Shown: positions 26,935 to 37,380 of the stretch, one piece after another
Numbering within the stretch: position 1 is the first letter of the stretch
Layout: each line of letters opens with the position of its first letter
DNA from: Strigamia acuminata
Lineage: Eukaryota > Arthropoda > Chilopoda > Geophilomorpha > Linotaeniidae
Direction: 5' to 3'
NCBI GenBank assembly: GCA_949358305.1
Contig: OX442314.1
Span: 19,585,060-19,649,059 of the forward strand
DNA: 64,000 nt
Notes under the pieces: generated by a model
What the model was told of the DNA's origin: nothing
What the model saw: only the letters and a program-made list of their open reading frames with translations
Databases searched by the model: none
Made by a program: the position numbers and the translations under genes

Positions 26935-28784
26935 ATGAATAAATGAATGAAGTGTGTCAGCAAAAGTGGAAGCGGGTTAAATGGATTTATTGTAACAGTG
27001 TCCTAACTTCAGGGAATGAATTGAAAAAGAAATGAGAATTTTTATTTGTAGAAATGATATCGTAGTTGGTTTTTATGTTCCCATTATAGTAGTGCCCGGG
27101 ATGAAATTGTTTATTGACAAAATGTACAAAGTTAAGATTTATAAGCGAGTGCAAGAAATTAATTTAGTTTACGTATGGCAAAATCAGAGGATGGTTTTTC
27201 AGAATTCTAACTTATACAATACCAGGCTTCCAATTACTGTTTTCAATTGGACTTTTTCCTTTTTATTTTTTGACTTTTCAGCTAAAGGAAATTTTAGATT
27301 TTTTTGTTTTTGTTTTTACATTCCTCACTGAAACCTTATTTTGCATTTAAAAAAATTTGTTTAATATTTGCAGTCATTTTAATCACGTATTGATCATTTC
27401 TAGTTTTGTTAATTGTTTTAAGTATCCTTTACAACAGTAATAAATAATGTTTACTTATAGTTATACATTTTTTAAAAGCATTTGTTATAAACTGCCATAG
27501 TTGCAATTTACATAAATAGATTTTAAAAACATTAGAATAGTCAAACTTTCCACCCGGATCAGTTTGTTTACTATAAAAGCAAATATTGAATTCCTATTTT
27601 TTTTTAAATGGCTGTTATGACTGATAAACTTCTAATTGTATTATATATTACACACTAACCTCAATTTTTAAGTTGTATTCATGGAAAATTTAAATTAATT
27701 TAAGTGTGAAATTAGAAGCCACAGTGCCTCGTGTTTAGCCACATTTAATTGCATTCGTGTTCTTAAATATTTAACTAAATGCTGGTATGTTCGGGTAGTT
27801 AGAACTTTATCAATGCAGCCCTTATTTTCTTAAGCGCAGGTCTTTTTTTCCTCAAAGAAATGGAAGAAATATCGTTTATTAGTGTTAACATAATAATGGT
27901 ATAAAGAATTTAAAATGTTTAATAGTGTTGCTTGTAGATCATGCTATCGAATGAGTGAAAACTGAAAAGATATGAAATCTGTTTTTGACTAAATATTTCT
28001 TGCAGAAAAGCTGCAGTGCGTAAGGTATTAGGTTTGTAATGTTTTTTACGACCTAAGACCACAATGAAATAAATTTATTTTAAATTGTTTATTCTTTTTC
28101 GCTGTTTTTTTGGGCATGGATCGAGAAATCTTGTACATTTTTTTTTGCTTTCTTTGTAATAGAAAAAAAAATGAATTGGATTTTAGATTTCAATTGAGGA
28201 AAATCGTTATAATTTTTTAGTTTTTTTTATTTTATATCGTTTTGTTCATTCTTTCAATAAAAAGAAATGAATTGCTAGCAGCTGTTTACAAATTTAATGT
28301 ATAAAGACATGTGAAAATGTTAATTCAGTTAAGCTACAGGTGAACTTTTAATTCCCTCGAGTGTGGATTTTTGCCCTCTTTCGTTGCATTTGGAGGAAAA
28401 AATGCACTGTTTTTGGTTGTGTTTTTATTGTTATCTTTATGATTATTTATATTTTATAATGTATTTTAGCAACTCTCCTTGCCCTATACATATCATACAA
28501 AAGTAATGAGTAGTTTTAGTTGTTTTCTTACATGTGAAAATCGCTCAGTCTGTGGACAATCATTGGAAATTAGGTTCAAATGATTTTAATATGGAATTCA
28601 ACAAAAACTATTTGCTCTTCACTGTACTTATATATGAGTTTACATTTCTGGAATATAGGGTAGCTTTATTTATTGCGTCTTTGTTGGTAGTGCTTCAATT
28701 TTGGCTGTAAAAGTTTTGGTTTTTTTGGTTTGAATTTTTTTTTTTTCAGTTTTCTTTTGTTTTTGTAAATAAAAATTGCATTTA
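26935..28784 (+). other. 3' UTR of the TMEM47-like gene and flanking AT-rich DNA
   Basis: No gene seen. Several AATAAA signals occur (for example 28068-28073 and 28257-28262), so a long 3' UTR is plausible. The 99-residue plus-strand ORF at 27032-27331 has no family signature and a low-complexity end; I do not regard it as a gene. Confidence 0.5.
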
Positions 28785-29640
28785 TTCAGTATTTTTAGTT
28801 TGAATCGAAGTTGTTTTTATTTAAATTTATATTTTTATTCATTTTTGTAAGTTTTAAATTTGTAAAATTATTAATTTTAGCATTGTACTGCCTGCACGAC
28901 GAGTGTTGAAACAAACACCTGTCAATTGCTACTACGGTTGTGAGTTATTTTCTTTTGCGAGTGCAGTGCGGTTTCCGTAAATAACCGCATCGCACGCGGT
29001 ATATCGCAAAACCGAAAAAACTGCGAAGAACCACTTACATCTCAAAAAACCGCATCAAATCGCACATCCGCAAAAACTGGAAAACCGAGTTCTAGCTGCG
29101 ATTGGTAAAAATTGTCTGTAATTACGACATCTAGACTTATCCTATGACAAAAGGTTTACTGATGCGGGACTGCTTTCATTAAGCAATTGCAAGAAACTGG
29201 AGTATTTGTGTATAATTAACACTAGGGTCTCATGCCATGGGCGTCTTTTCATTTCAAACCAACTATCACTTTTAAAACGGCTTGTAAGTTATTTGTGGTT
29301 CGGGAATGATGGTTTATTTGATGTGTTAATACGACAGTTCAAATCGGAGAAAACGTTACGTATACTTATTCCATCAATGAAGTCGATTTAGAGCCAGTTG
29401 CGAACAATATTGAAGATATCATAATTGTGACTTTAATTTTCCCTAATATAACCAACTTACAAGTTAGTGATAGATGCATCGATTAGTCTGGATTTAAATG
29501 TTGTCTTGGCGCGGTCACAACGATTGACCACTCTACAACTCTCTCATTTTACATTAGTTAATCTCAAACTTATTGATTATTATTGCCCGTTGTGAGACAA
29601 TTTAGTTTTGAAAGTTTGTACTATTTCGAACATTAAAGGT
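28785..29640 (+). pseudogene. LRR gene copy, decayed and interrupted by a gypsy LTR
   Basis: 28785-28935 matches the 3' flank of the LRR gene (21645-21785). 29088-29640 matches its interior (20701-21240) with substitutions, small indels and premature stops (for example GAGACAATTTAG in place of an open codon near 29594). The piece between, 28940-29087, has repeated CGCATC/AACCGCA text and looks like a mobile-element fragment. The match stops exactly where the gypsy LTR begins at 29641. The 61-residue ORF at 29206-29391 is a relic of the repeats. Confidence 0.8.
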
Positions 29641-30140
29641 TGTTACGATCTCAAATGTTCACTTCATTTGTGGAGAGGTTTTTTCTACCACGTTTTTAAG
29701 ATATTATTTATATTTTAACCATAATCATTAGAATTGTGTTTTTTGCCGTGCACCTGTTGCGCTTTTGGGCAATTGGCCCAGAAGCTGTAACGGCTGCCCT
29801 GGCATTTTGAGCCCTGGATTGGGGCGTTGCTAAGTCAATCCCCAAATTTTGCACCGTTGCTAGGGCTGAAGCGTGCCTTGGCACACGCCACGCCTGCGCA
29901 CTGGCCGTTTTCCGGCCATATTCCGAGTAATAATTCGAATTATTACTCACTCTTTGCATCACACTCATACCGTTCACACCGACACAGCTTTGTTCAACCA
30001 AAAAACACTGTTTTGTCCGTGACTCGTGAGTTTTGCCAAGTTTCAACCCGATTTGTTTGAACCAACGTTCAAACGAATCACTTTCCGAGCCGCGAAGACG
30101 ACGCACGACGGCCCAAACCACCGTCGTTCCCGCCGCCGCC
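29641..30140 (+). repeat. Truncated 5' LTR of the gypsy element
   Basis: Begins TGTTACGATCTC and follows the complete LTR (31470 onward) at a constant offset of 1829 for 500 bp, by eye without mismatch. At 30139-30140 it switches to ORF3 sequence with a 2-bp CC overlap, marking a deletion joint. Confidence 0.9.
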
Positions 30141-31214
30141 ACGTGCCTAAGAACGGCCGCCATGGCCGTTAAACCAGAATTTCTAGATTGTTGGCGGTCC
30201 ATCCAGTTGGATCCGCCCACCATGTGCAGCGAATTGATGCGCCAAGTCGCCGTCATTGGGGAAAATCCGGCCGCATCGGCCATTCGTCTCCGACGCGAGT
30301 GGGACATGCGCAAGATCACTTTTCAGCAAGAACTGAAAACGATTCGACCGGCAGGAATGCCGCCGAGGGATCAGACGCCTAAAAGAAAGATGCCAGAAGC
30401 CACTTACACGCCAACTGCTGCCGCAATCGAAAGCCAAGCTGTTACCCAAACCACGACTGAACCGTCCAATGGTCATGTCGCCATGGAGATAGAAAATTTT
30501 GACGATCCTAGACCAGGACCAAGTCGAGGACGAGCTGCAGCACCAAGCTCAACCACGTTTTTTACGCACGTCGAAAACACCGATTTGGGGGCACGACCCA
30601 AAACTCGACCGAAACCACGCGGAGCTTTGATCCTCCGGCCAGGGGGCCGATCTTGTTACGTAAAACGTCCAGACGAGTCAGCTGCAGAGCCCAACCCGCC
30701 GACGCCACCAAGGAGCGTGCATTCACCTATTCGTGCACCCACACCTTCACCCGGAAAAGACGATCCGAAGATGCAGATTCAACCGGCGGCTGGAGCTGCC
30801 GAAACCAAGAAGCAAGAGAGCAGCCCGATCTACATTATGCTGCGAAGAACTTACCCAAGACTCGAGATGCACCCGCATACTCGAATTTTGCTCAAACACA
30901 ATGTGGAGCTGTGCCACCACGTTTTTAACTGGCTTGAGCGGAAGATACGAAAGAAGAGGCCGTGGATGTTGCATCAACGGCTGATCCGAGCTCGCCGACG
31001 CCCGTCCAACCCGCAAGAATTTTACGAAATGGCGTTTGGAGATGACGCCTTATCCCGACTCATCCGAAGTGTGTGGATACACGTCAACCCCGGCCTTTCG
31101 TCAGGGCCGAATACGGGACAACCGTTTATCAATGTCAACGAGAGCGGAAATCCGTTGTCCGACGAGACGGACATGATGTCAATAGACTTACCTTCGCCCA
31201 AAACACCCGAGTAG
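30139..31214 (+). pseudogene. 3' part of gypsy ORF3 fused to an LTR
   Basis: Equivalent to 60995-61818 and continuing about 84 codons further to its natural stop TAG at 31212-31214. It therefore supplies the ORF3 C terminus that the main copy has lost. The open frame reaches back into LTR sequence (from 30033) only by chance of the deletion joint. Pro/Arg-rich, with no recognised domain. Confidence 0.75.
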
Positions 31215-31469
31215 GCCGATTGCGGCCAGAGAACAGAAACAAATATGGTTGTTTCCGAAAATAAGTCTTTTCGAGAAACGTTTATTTTCATGAATATCCC
31301 TTTCATTTAATTATTTAATCACCAATGTTTTCTTTTAATGCATGTATCTATTATTATATAACGAATATTAAAAAATATCTATGTCAAATCTGGAAAAAGA
31401 AAATTACCTGGTCTTGTTGTAATTAACTAAGAAACAAACAAAAAATTGTAAAAGTTAATTGGGGGGAAG
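31215..31469 (+). other. Gypsy 3' noncoding region with polypurine tract
   Basis: AT-rich tail of the first unit ending in TTGGGGGGAAG immediately before the LTR at 31470. This purine run is the likely plus-strand primer (polypurine tract). Confidence 0.7.
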
Positions 31470-32648
31470 TGTTACGATCTCAAATGTTCACTTCATTTGT
31501 GGAGAGGTTTTTTCTACCACGTTTTTAAGATATTATTTATATTTTAACCATAATCATTAGAATTGTGTTTTTTGCCGTGCACCTGTTGCGCTTTTGGGCA
31601 ATTGGCCCAGAAGCTGTAACGGCTGCCCTGGCATTTTGAGCCCTGGATTGGGGCGTTGCTAAGTCAATCCCCAAATTTTGCACCGTTGCTAGGGCTGAAG
31701 CGTGCCTTGGCACACGCCACGCCTGCGCACTGGCCGTTTTCCGGCCATATTCCGAGTAATAATTCGAATTATTACTCACTCTTTGCATCACACTCATACC
31801 GTTCACACCGACACAGCTTTGTTCAACCAAAAAACACTGTTTTGTCCGTGACTCGTGAGTTTTGCCAAGTTTCAACCCGATTTGTTTGAACCAACGTTCA
31901 AACGAATCACTTTCCGAGCCGCGAAGACGACGCACGACGGCCCAAACCACCGTCGTTCCCGCCGCCGCCCGAAGACCAACGCGCCCACGCCGTTGAAGAT
32001 CGACGCCAGCCAGCCGCCGAGGATTGCAGAGCCATCGTCGCCGCTCCTCGACCTGTTGACGACGATTCCGATTCAGATTGTAGCGGATCTCCAGTCAGGT
32101 TTTAACGATCGGCGGTACCCGCCGTTTGACTACTTGTCTCCAACGGAAATCTCCCGTTGCAATCTAGGGTTTAACCTAAGATTTCCCGTCTTGTCAGGCT
32201 TAACAGCCGACACTCTTTGTGAAGTCTTTCGGCTTCACGCTTCCTTTCTCACTTCGCAGAATTTGCGCGGCGACGTGTCGCCATTTCTGCACTGCTTTTT
32301 CCCGCCCGAAGGAGTCCCGCGCTGCTTCGAGCACGTCGCCTTCCACGTCGACGATCTTATCCTCATAGAACCCATCTTATTAACATTCTCTTCAATAGAA
32401 CCTGTAATTAACGCTCAATAAATTGATTAACTGTTTGATTTAAAATAACTAAACTAGCCTTTATTCGAGATCAAATCCCTAGACACCGACTTAACGGCTA
32501 ACCCACCCGATAGAAGACCTATAAACGGCATTCAACTGCTTCCACAGGTGAACGCCGGGATCTCTTGCAATTGGAAAAATCCCATAGTGACTAAATATAA
32601 ATTTAGTGTTGTTGTGAAAAGTCAATTGGAACCATCAGGAACGCAACA
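31470..32648 (+). repeat. Complete gypsy LTR, 1179 bp
   Basis: Starts TGTTACG and ends AACGCAACA, the usual TG...CA form. It serves as 3' LTR of the deleted unit on its left and 5' LTR of the gag-pol unit on its right. It contains a 188-codon ORF (31855-32421, ATG to TAA) whose stop overlaps an AATAAA polyadenylation signal (32415-32420). The ORF has no recognised domain. Confidence 0.85.
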
Positions 32649-32650
32649 CT

Positions 32651-32668
32651 TGGGGGCCCGTCCGGGAT
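32651..32668 (+). promoter_or_regulatory. Primer-binding site of tRNA-Pro type
   Basis: TGGGGGCCCGTCCGGGAT begins 2 nt after the LTR end. It differs at one base from the tRNA-Pro primer site known from murine gammaretroviruses, so minus-strand synthesis is probably primed by tRNA-Pro. Confidence 0.75.
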
Positions 32669-32739
32669 TACCAATTGTTTAAACTTAGAATTTATTCCTA
32701 CTTTCCTATCATCTTTCTCTCTTATCTGTCTAACTCAGT

Positions 32740-35319
32740 ATGTCTAACTCAGAAGGAGAAATTCCTATTGATGATGAAGGAGTACAGACTCGTACAAAAA
32801 CGGGCGCTAAGCGCCGTAGATCGGGTCGTCCTCGAACGGCACGTAATAGTCTAACGGCTCAACATTTGGCCGAAACTATTGACGCTGTTGCCGCCGAGGG
32901 TGCCACGACTAAGGAAGTTGGAACAGGCGGCGAAGAACGCGAAGTAGCGATTTCCGCTGAACCAACGAACTGGGGCGATTCTTCCATGGATTTGGACACC
33001 ATCGAGATTCCTGACACGCAACCGGTGGGTTACAAGGAACTTCTGGATCGAGCAATTCTCCAGGGGGTACAAGTGACTGATCAGATGACGATTATGGAAA
33101 TTTACGAAGCAATGTCTAATCATGAAAGAAAACGCCTGGTCGATCATATGAACGAGCAGATGGCTGCTGTTACTCGAAAAATGAACTTAGAGTCTCAAGC
33201 CAAGGAAATTGCTGAAAAATCGAATCAAGCTTTGCGAGAAATAAACGCTCAGTACCGTCACAGTGACGAACTGGAGCGCCAACGCATGGAATTCGATGCT
33301 CGAAAGAAACATTTGTCTAAAAAAGAGAATGAAGTCTTTAATAGAGAGCAGAAGATTGCTTGGGATTCCATAAAGCAACAGGAATCATCTAATGAAGAAC
33401 TCTGTAGACAAATGGCAGCCGCCGACAAAAAAGCTCAAGAAACTGAAGATGAGCTACGGCGAGCCAAACTGCTGAGAGAACAAGAGGAATTTGAGGAGGA
33501 ACAAGAACGAATACGTGTTGCTGAATCCGCCTCACAACAGAAAGTTCCGGCCGCCAAGGTGAAAAAGAAAGTCGTGCGGTTAGAAGATTCTGCAACCGAC
33601 GAATCGTCTCAAACATCAAGTGAAGATGAGCGACAGTCGCGCAAAAGAAGGTGTTCCAATGCTGAGGGGCCTACATCAAAAAAGAACGGCGCTTCAGATG
33701 CCGAAATTTTCACTAATAGCGACAAACTCATGACCATGATGGACGAGAGAAATCGAATGAAGATACAAAACGATTCGCATCGGTCCAACGATAATTATGA
33801 CCGATCTGGAAGTCGAAGTGCGTCTCTAGATCCCGAAGATCGTGATAAGGGGGATGAGCGTCAGAAATACGACAATGTACCTCCGCCACGAGGGTCGAAG
33901 GACGAATCCCTTTCGGAAGGCGAAAAATCTACTCGATCTGAGACGCGGAAAGAGCGAAAGAGTCGTTCAAGGACGAAATCCAGAAGATCTCAATCCAGCG
34001 ACGAACGTTATTACACCGCTGAACAGATCGACGCGATGTTTCAAAAACAAGCGCAGTCAGCAAGTCGAACCACACGGCTGGCAGAGTTACGTAAATTCGA
34101 CTTGAAGCGCAAAATTGCAAAATACACCACTGATAAGTGGCGGCATAAAATTGCCGATGTGAAAACAATTCGATGGGATCGATTAGTCCCTGATCGTTTT
34201 AATGGAGAATTCCAAATGGGATCAACCTTTTTGGAAGAAATTACAAGAATGGCTCGATTAAATGGTATAACACCTCAAGATACTTTGGAGAAGTTAGTCC
34301 CAAAATCATTGGTGGCACGCGCCGAAAATTGGTTCGTTGAACGAGAATTCGTGCACTGGAATCAATTTGTAGAAGCGTTCATGCGAGAATACGCTGAACC
34401 CACTGAAGACATTTATCAATTATGGGACAATTTAGCTCAATCGGCGGGAGAAGACATTCGTTCCTATCTTCGCCGAACCGAAGATTTGTTGTCATCATTA
34501 CCAACGCCATCTACTGACCATGATGTGGACAGAAAATTTCGAAAGGCGATGACACCATATTCCCGAAGTATTCTGCAAAATGTTGATGCACCGCCGGTCG
34601 GATCATTCAAAGAACTCTCCCAATTTTTAAGGGATAATGACCTGAGAATCGAAGAAAAGTATAATGAATATTTGACTCCGGAGGAGACTGCAGCTATTAA
34701 AAAACGGCAGTTACGCATTAAAGAATATGTGAAAGAAGCTAGGCTTGGACAAGCTCCTTTAATGCAACCCCGAGATCGAGGGGATTACTTTGCGGAGAAG
34801 ACGGATAAAACTTCAAGTGCCGGACCTCCGAACCCCCACAAACTACCCAAAAATTCTCGAGCTTACGCGAATCTTGCCTTGTCGGAAGACAGCACTGATG
34901 TAGTCGAAGATGACGACCCAGGGCTAGACCCTTTAGTTGAGAATGCTATTGTATTACTCGCGAAGCATGTCACTGAGAATAAATTCAGACCAAAAATGGT
35001 TGGTAAAAACGTTACTTTTAATACAGCAAACCTTAATACAGATGCTCGATCAAAATCACCTTTGCCGCTACCCATCAAGCCCGAAGTGATGCCGGATACT
35101 GAAAAGGAATCGGCTACAGATAAAAAAGCCGTAGAACCTCGTTCAAAGTCGCCCACTTCAGGAAACGGTCCTAGGCGCAAGTCACCGGAAACCGATCCGT
35201 GCCATAGATGTGGAAAGTTGGGGCATTGGTCAAATCAGTGTCCTGATAAAAGTCCAGTAGCTGCCGAGATAGAAGGTCTTGTCAGCAAGTTGGGGGAACT
35301 GCTCCGAAAAAACTTGTGA
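32740..35319 (+). CDS. Gypsy gag polyprotein, 859 residues
   Basis: Capsid-forming structural protein of the retrotransposon. ATG 32740 follows a short leader. Residues about 120-275 form a long charged coiled coil; about 280-440 is a Ser/Arg/Lys-rich linker. About 470-640 is a retrotransposon-gag capsid region with LVPDRFNGEF and WFVEREFVHWNQFVEAFMRE. A CCHC zinc knuckle, CHRCGKLGHWSNQC, sits at residues 821-834. The long N-terminal coiled coil makes it larger than most gypsy gag proteins. The stop TGA is preceded by a slippery heptamer that leads into pol. The frame is fully open, consistent with a young copy. Confidence 0.9.
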   Translation: MSNSEGEIPIDDEGVQTRTKTGAKRRRSGRPRTARNSLTAQHLAETIDAVAAEGATTKEVGTGGEEREVAISAEPTNWGDSSMDLDTIEIPDTQPVGYKELLDRAILQGVQVTDQMTIMEIYEAMSNHERKRLVDHMNEQMAAVTRKMNLESQAKEIAEKSNQALREINAQYRHSDELERQRMEFDARKKHLSKKENEVFNREQKIAWDSIKQQESSNEELCRQMAAADKKAQETEDELRRAKLLREQEEFEEEQERIRVAESASQQKVPAAKVKKKVVRLEDSATDESSQTSSEDERQSRKRRCSNAEGPTSKKNGASDAEIFTNSDKLMTMMDERNRMKIQNDSHRSNDNYDRSGSRSASLDPEDRDKGDERQKYDNVPPPRGSKDESLSEGEKSTRSETRKERKSRSRTKSRRSQSSDERYYTAEQIDAMFQKQAQSASRTTRLAELRKFDLKRKIAKYTTDKWRHKIADVKTIRWDRLVPDRFNGEFQMGSTFLEEITRMARLNGITPQDTLEKLVPKSLVARAENWFVEREFVHWNQFVEAFMREYAEPTEDIYQLWDNLAQSAGEDIRSYLRRTEDLLSSLPTPSTDHDVDRKFRKAMTPYSRSILQNVDAPPVGSFKELSQFLRDNDLRIEEKYNEYLTPEETAAIKKRQLRIKEYVKEARLGQAPLMQPRDRGDYFAEKTDKTSSAGPPNPHKLPKNSRAYANLALSEDSTDVVEDDDPGLDPLVENAIVLLAKHVTENKFRPKMVGKNVTFNTANLNTDARSKSPLPLPIKPEVMPDTEKESATDKKAVEPRSKSPTSGNGPRRKSPETDPCHRCGKLGHWSNQCPDKSPVAAEIEGLVSKLGELLRKNL
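35307..35313 (+). promoter_or_regulatory. Programmed -1 frameshift site A AAA AAC
   Basis: In the gag frame the codons read CGA AAA AAC TTG TGA, so A_AAA_AAC is in the correct phase for -1 slippage and lies 3 nt before the gag stop. The -1 frame enters the pol ORF directly. I did not model a downstream pseudoknot. Confidence 0.85.
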
Positions 35320-36126
35320 GCGCGGGTTTGGCAGCGAATACGCTGAAACTCGCGCCCGTTGCCTCGGAAACAATTAAGGAGATAGACGTCGACGTTTGTC
35401 CTAAGATTGAAGTAACCCATGATTACCGTGAACCATTGGACAAAAACTATTTAGACTACTGGGATTCAGTAGATAAGAAACATTTGATGGTAGCTCAGTT
35501 TAAACCATGTGACCTGAGATTTCCTAAAGTTGACCTTACAAAACTTAACGAAGTTTTGGCCGAAAAAACGGCCGACAAACGATACTTTCAATATCACGTT
35601 AGGAAAGCGCTACAGTGCTATCCCAAACCAAGTAAAAATTGGATGGACAAACTTTGGGAAAAATTCCGTCCCAGGTCAAAAGAGGTCGATGAAATTGAAG
35701 AAATGACTAGAGCTATGGAAAAAGTCGTTCTATCCTATAACGATGAAATGGACGAACTACCTATTGATTATCCTGCATTAGAACATCGGATACGTAGAGT
35801 CACCTGCAATTTGAACATGGAGGATTTTACGGGAATTCCGAAAATACAACTACAAACCATGAAAGGACCAATTACTGGATTGTTAGATTCTGGAGCCAAT
35901 AGAAGCTTTATGGCGGCTTCGGTAATGGAAAATCTGAAATTGGAAAAAGAATTACAGTACATCTCACCAGGTCTCTGTATTGGAACGGCTGGCAAAGATA
36001 TTCAACCAGTCGGAACCCTGTTGTTATCATTTCGATGGACACATGGAGTCCTTGTGCATCCTTTCATAGTTATTGAACACCGTTTCCCGATGATTTTATT
36101 GGGAAATGATTTCATGAAGCGGCTAA
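35316..36126 (+). CDS. Gypsy pol, N-terminal part with retropepsin protease (interrupted)
   Basis: No ATG; expressed by -1 frameshifting from gag. Contains an aspartic protease with the active-site motif LLDSGANRS (Asp at codon 191 from 35316) and the flap/C-terminal motif ILLGNDFM. The frame runs on to 36242 only because the inserted DNA happens to be open. Homology to pol ends at 36126, in the 6-bp repeat GGCTAA (36121-36126) that recurs at 55008-55013. Broken by the insertion, so this copy cannot make complete pol. Confidence 0.85.
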
Positions 36127-36470
36127 CCTTTTCGCGGATTGGCTTCCGCGAAATCCGCATTTCGGGGGCGACTATTCTGGGGATTCCGGGTGGACCAAAC
36201 TCTTCCGGAAAATGTCCGGGGTGGTGTTGGGAGTGTCAATAGACTGTTTTGTGTCAAGGTTGTCAATTTTCATGTGAGTATTGGAAGGTTCATTTCTGCA
36301 CATTCTCATGTATTTTTTTTCACAGGAGCGACAAGGAGCGATGAAGCGGGATCGAGCGAGAGTGGGTAAAATAAACTGGTTTACGTCTCCAATGCGCGTT
36401 CAAGATGGAATACGAACTCGGAATCGACTCCAACACGCGTTCGCGTGACATACGGACGCATTCACGACCC
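36127..36470 (+). repeat. Direct repeat A1 at the left end of the composite
   Basis: About 344 bp, matching A2 (39015-39359) with scattered substitutions. Both begin CCTTTTCGCGGATTGG. Each contains a 52-nt stretch with consensus splice ends (36274-36325: GTGAGT ... TTTTTTTTCACAG) and an open frame of similar peptide. Because A1 starts exactly at the pol junction, its left edge is probably a true element terminus. Confidence 0.7.
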
Positions 36471-36490
36471 AGATCAAAAAATGATCTCGT

Positions 36491-37380
36491 ATTCGACTCG
36501 CTTTCTAGTCGAGTACGAATTTTGCCCTTCTTCAACGCGAAATCGTATTCGACTCGTTTTCGAGTCGAATGCGAATTTTGCCCTTCTTCAACGCGAAATC
36601 GTATTCGACTCGTTTTCTAGTCGAGTACGAGTTTTGCCCTTCTTCAACGCGAAATCGTATTCGACTCGTTTTCGAGTCGAATGCGAATTTTGCCCTTCTT
36701 CAACGCGAAATCGTATTCGACTCGTTTTCGAGTCGAGTACGAGTTTTGCCCTTCTTCAACGAGAAATCGTATTCGACTCGTTTTCGAGTCGAGTACGAGT
36801 TTTGCCCTTCTTCAACGCGAAATCGTATTCGACTCGTTTTCGAGTCGAATGCGAATTTTGCCCTTCTTCAACGCGAAATCGTATTCGACTCGTTTTCGAG
36901 TCGAGTACGAGTTTTGCCCTTCTTCAACGCGAAATCGTATTCGACTCGTTTTCGAGTCGAGTACGAGTTTTGCCCTTCTTCAACGCGAAATCGTATTCGA
37001 CTCGTTTTCGAGTCGAATGCGAATTCGTATTCGACTCGTTTTCGAGTCGAATGCGAATTTTGCCCTTCTTCAACGCGAAATCGTATTCGACTCGTTTTCG
37101 AGTCGAGTACGAGTTTTGCCCTTCTTCAACGCGAAATCGTATTCGACTCGTTTTCGAGTCGAGTACGAGTTTTGCCCTTCTTCAACGCGAAATCGTATTC
37201 GACTCGTTTTCGAGTCGAATGCGAATTCGTATTCGACTCGTTTTCGAGTCGAATGCGAATTTTGCCCTTCTTCAACGCGAAATCGTATTCGACTCGTTTT
37301 CGAGTCGAGTACGAATTTTGCCCTTCTTCAACGCGAAATCGTATTCGACTCGTTTTCGAGTCGAATGCGAATTCGTATTC
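36491..37380 (+). repeat. Tandem array of a 56-bp repeat containing a palindrome (forward arm)
   Basis: About 16 units with period 56, each containing the palindrome TCGACTCGTTTTCGAGTCGA followed by TTTTGCCCTTCTTCAACGCG. Variants alternate GAATGCGAA and GAGTACGAG, and some units are shortened by skipping the central segment. Period 56 is not a multiple of 3, so all three frames read the same cyclic 56-residue peptide. That explains the overlapping long ORFs here, which are not genes. Confidence 0.9.

Noticed and set aside
27032-27331. 99-codon ORF after the TMEM47-like gene
   Set aside because: AT-rich 3' UTR context, low-complexity end and no homology recognised.
29708-30319. Minus-strand ORFs antisense to the gypsy LTR and ORF3
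   Set aside because: Shadows of GC-richer plus-strand sequence, repeated identically wherever that sequence occurs.
36491-37380. CRISPR-like regular repeats
   Set aside because: No unique spacers, the unit is contiguous, and the sequence is animal DNA.
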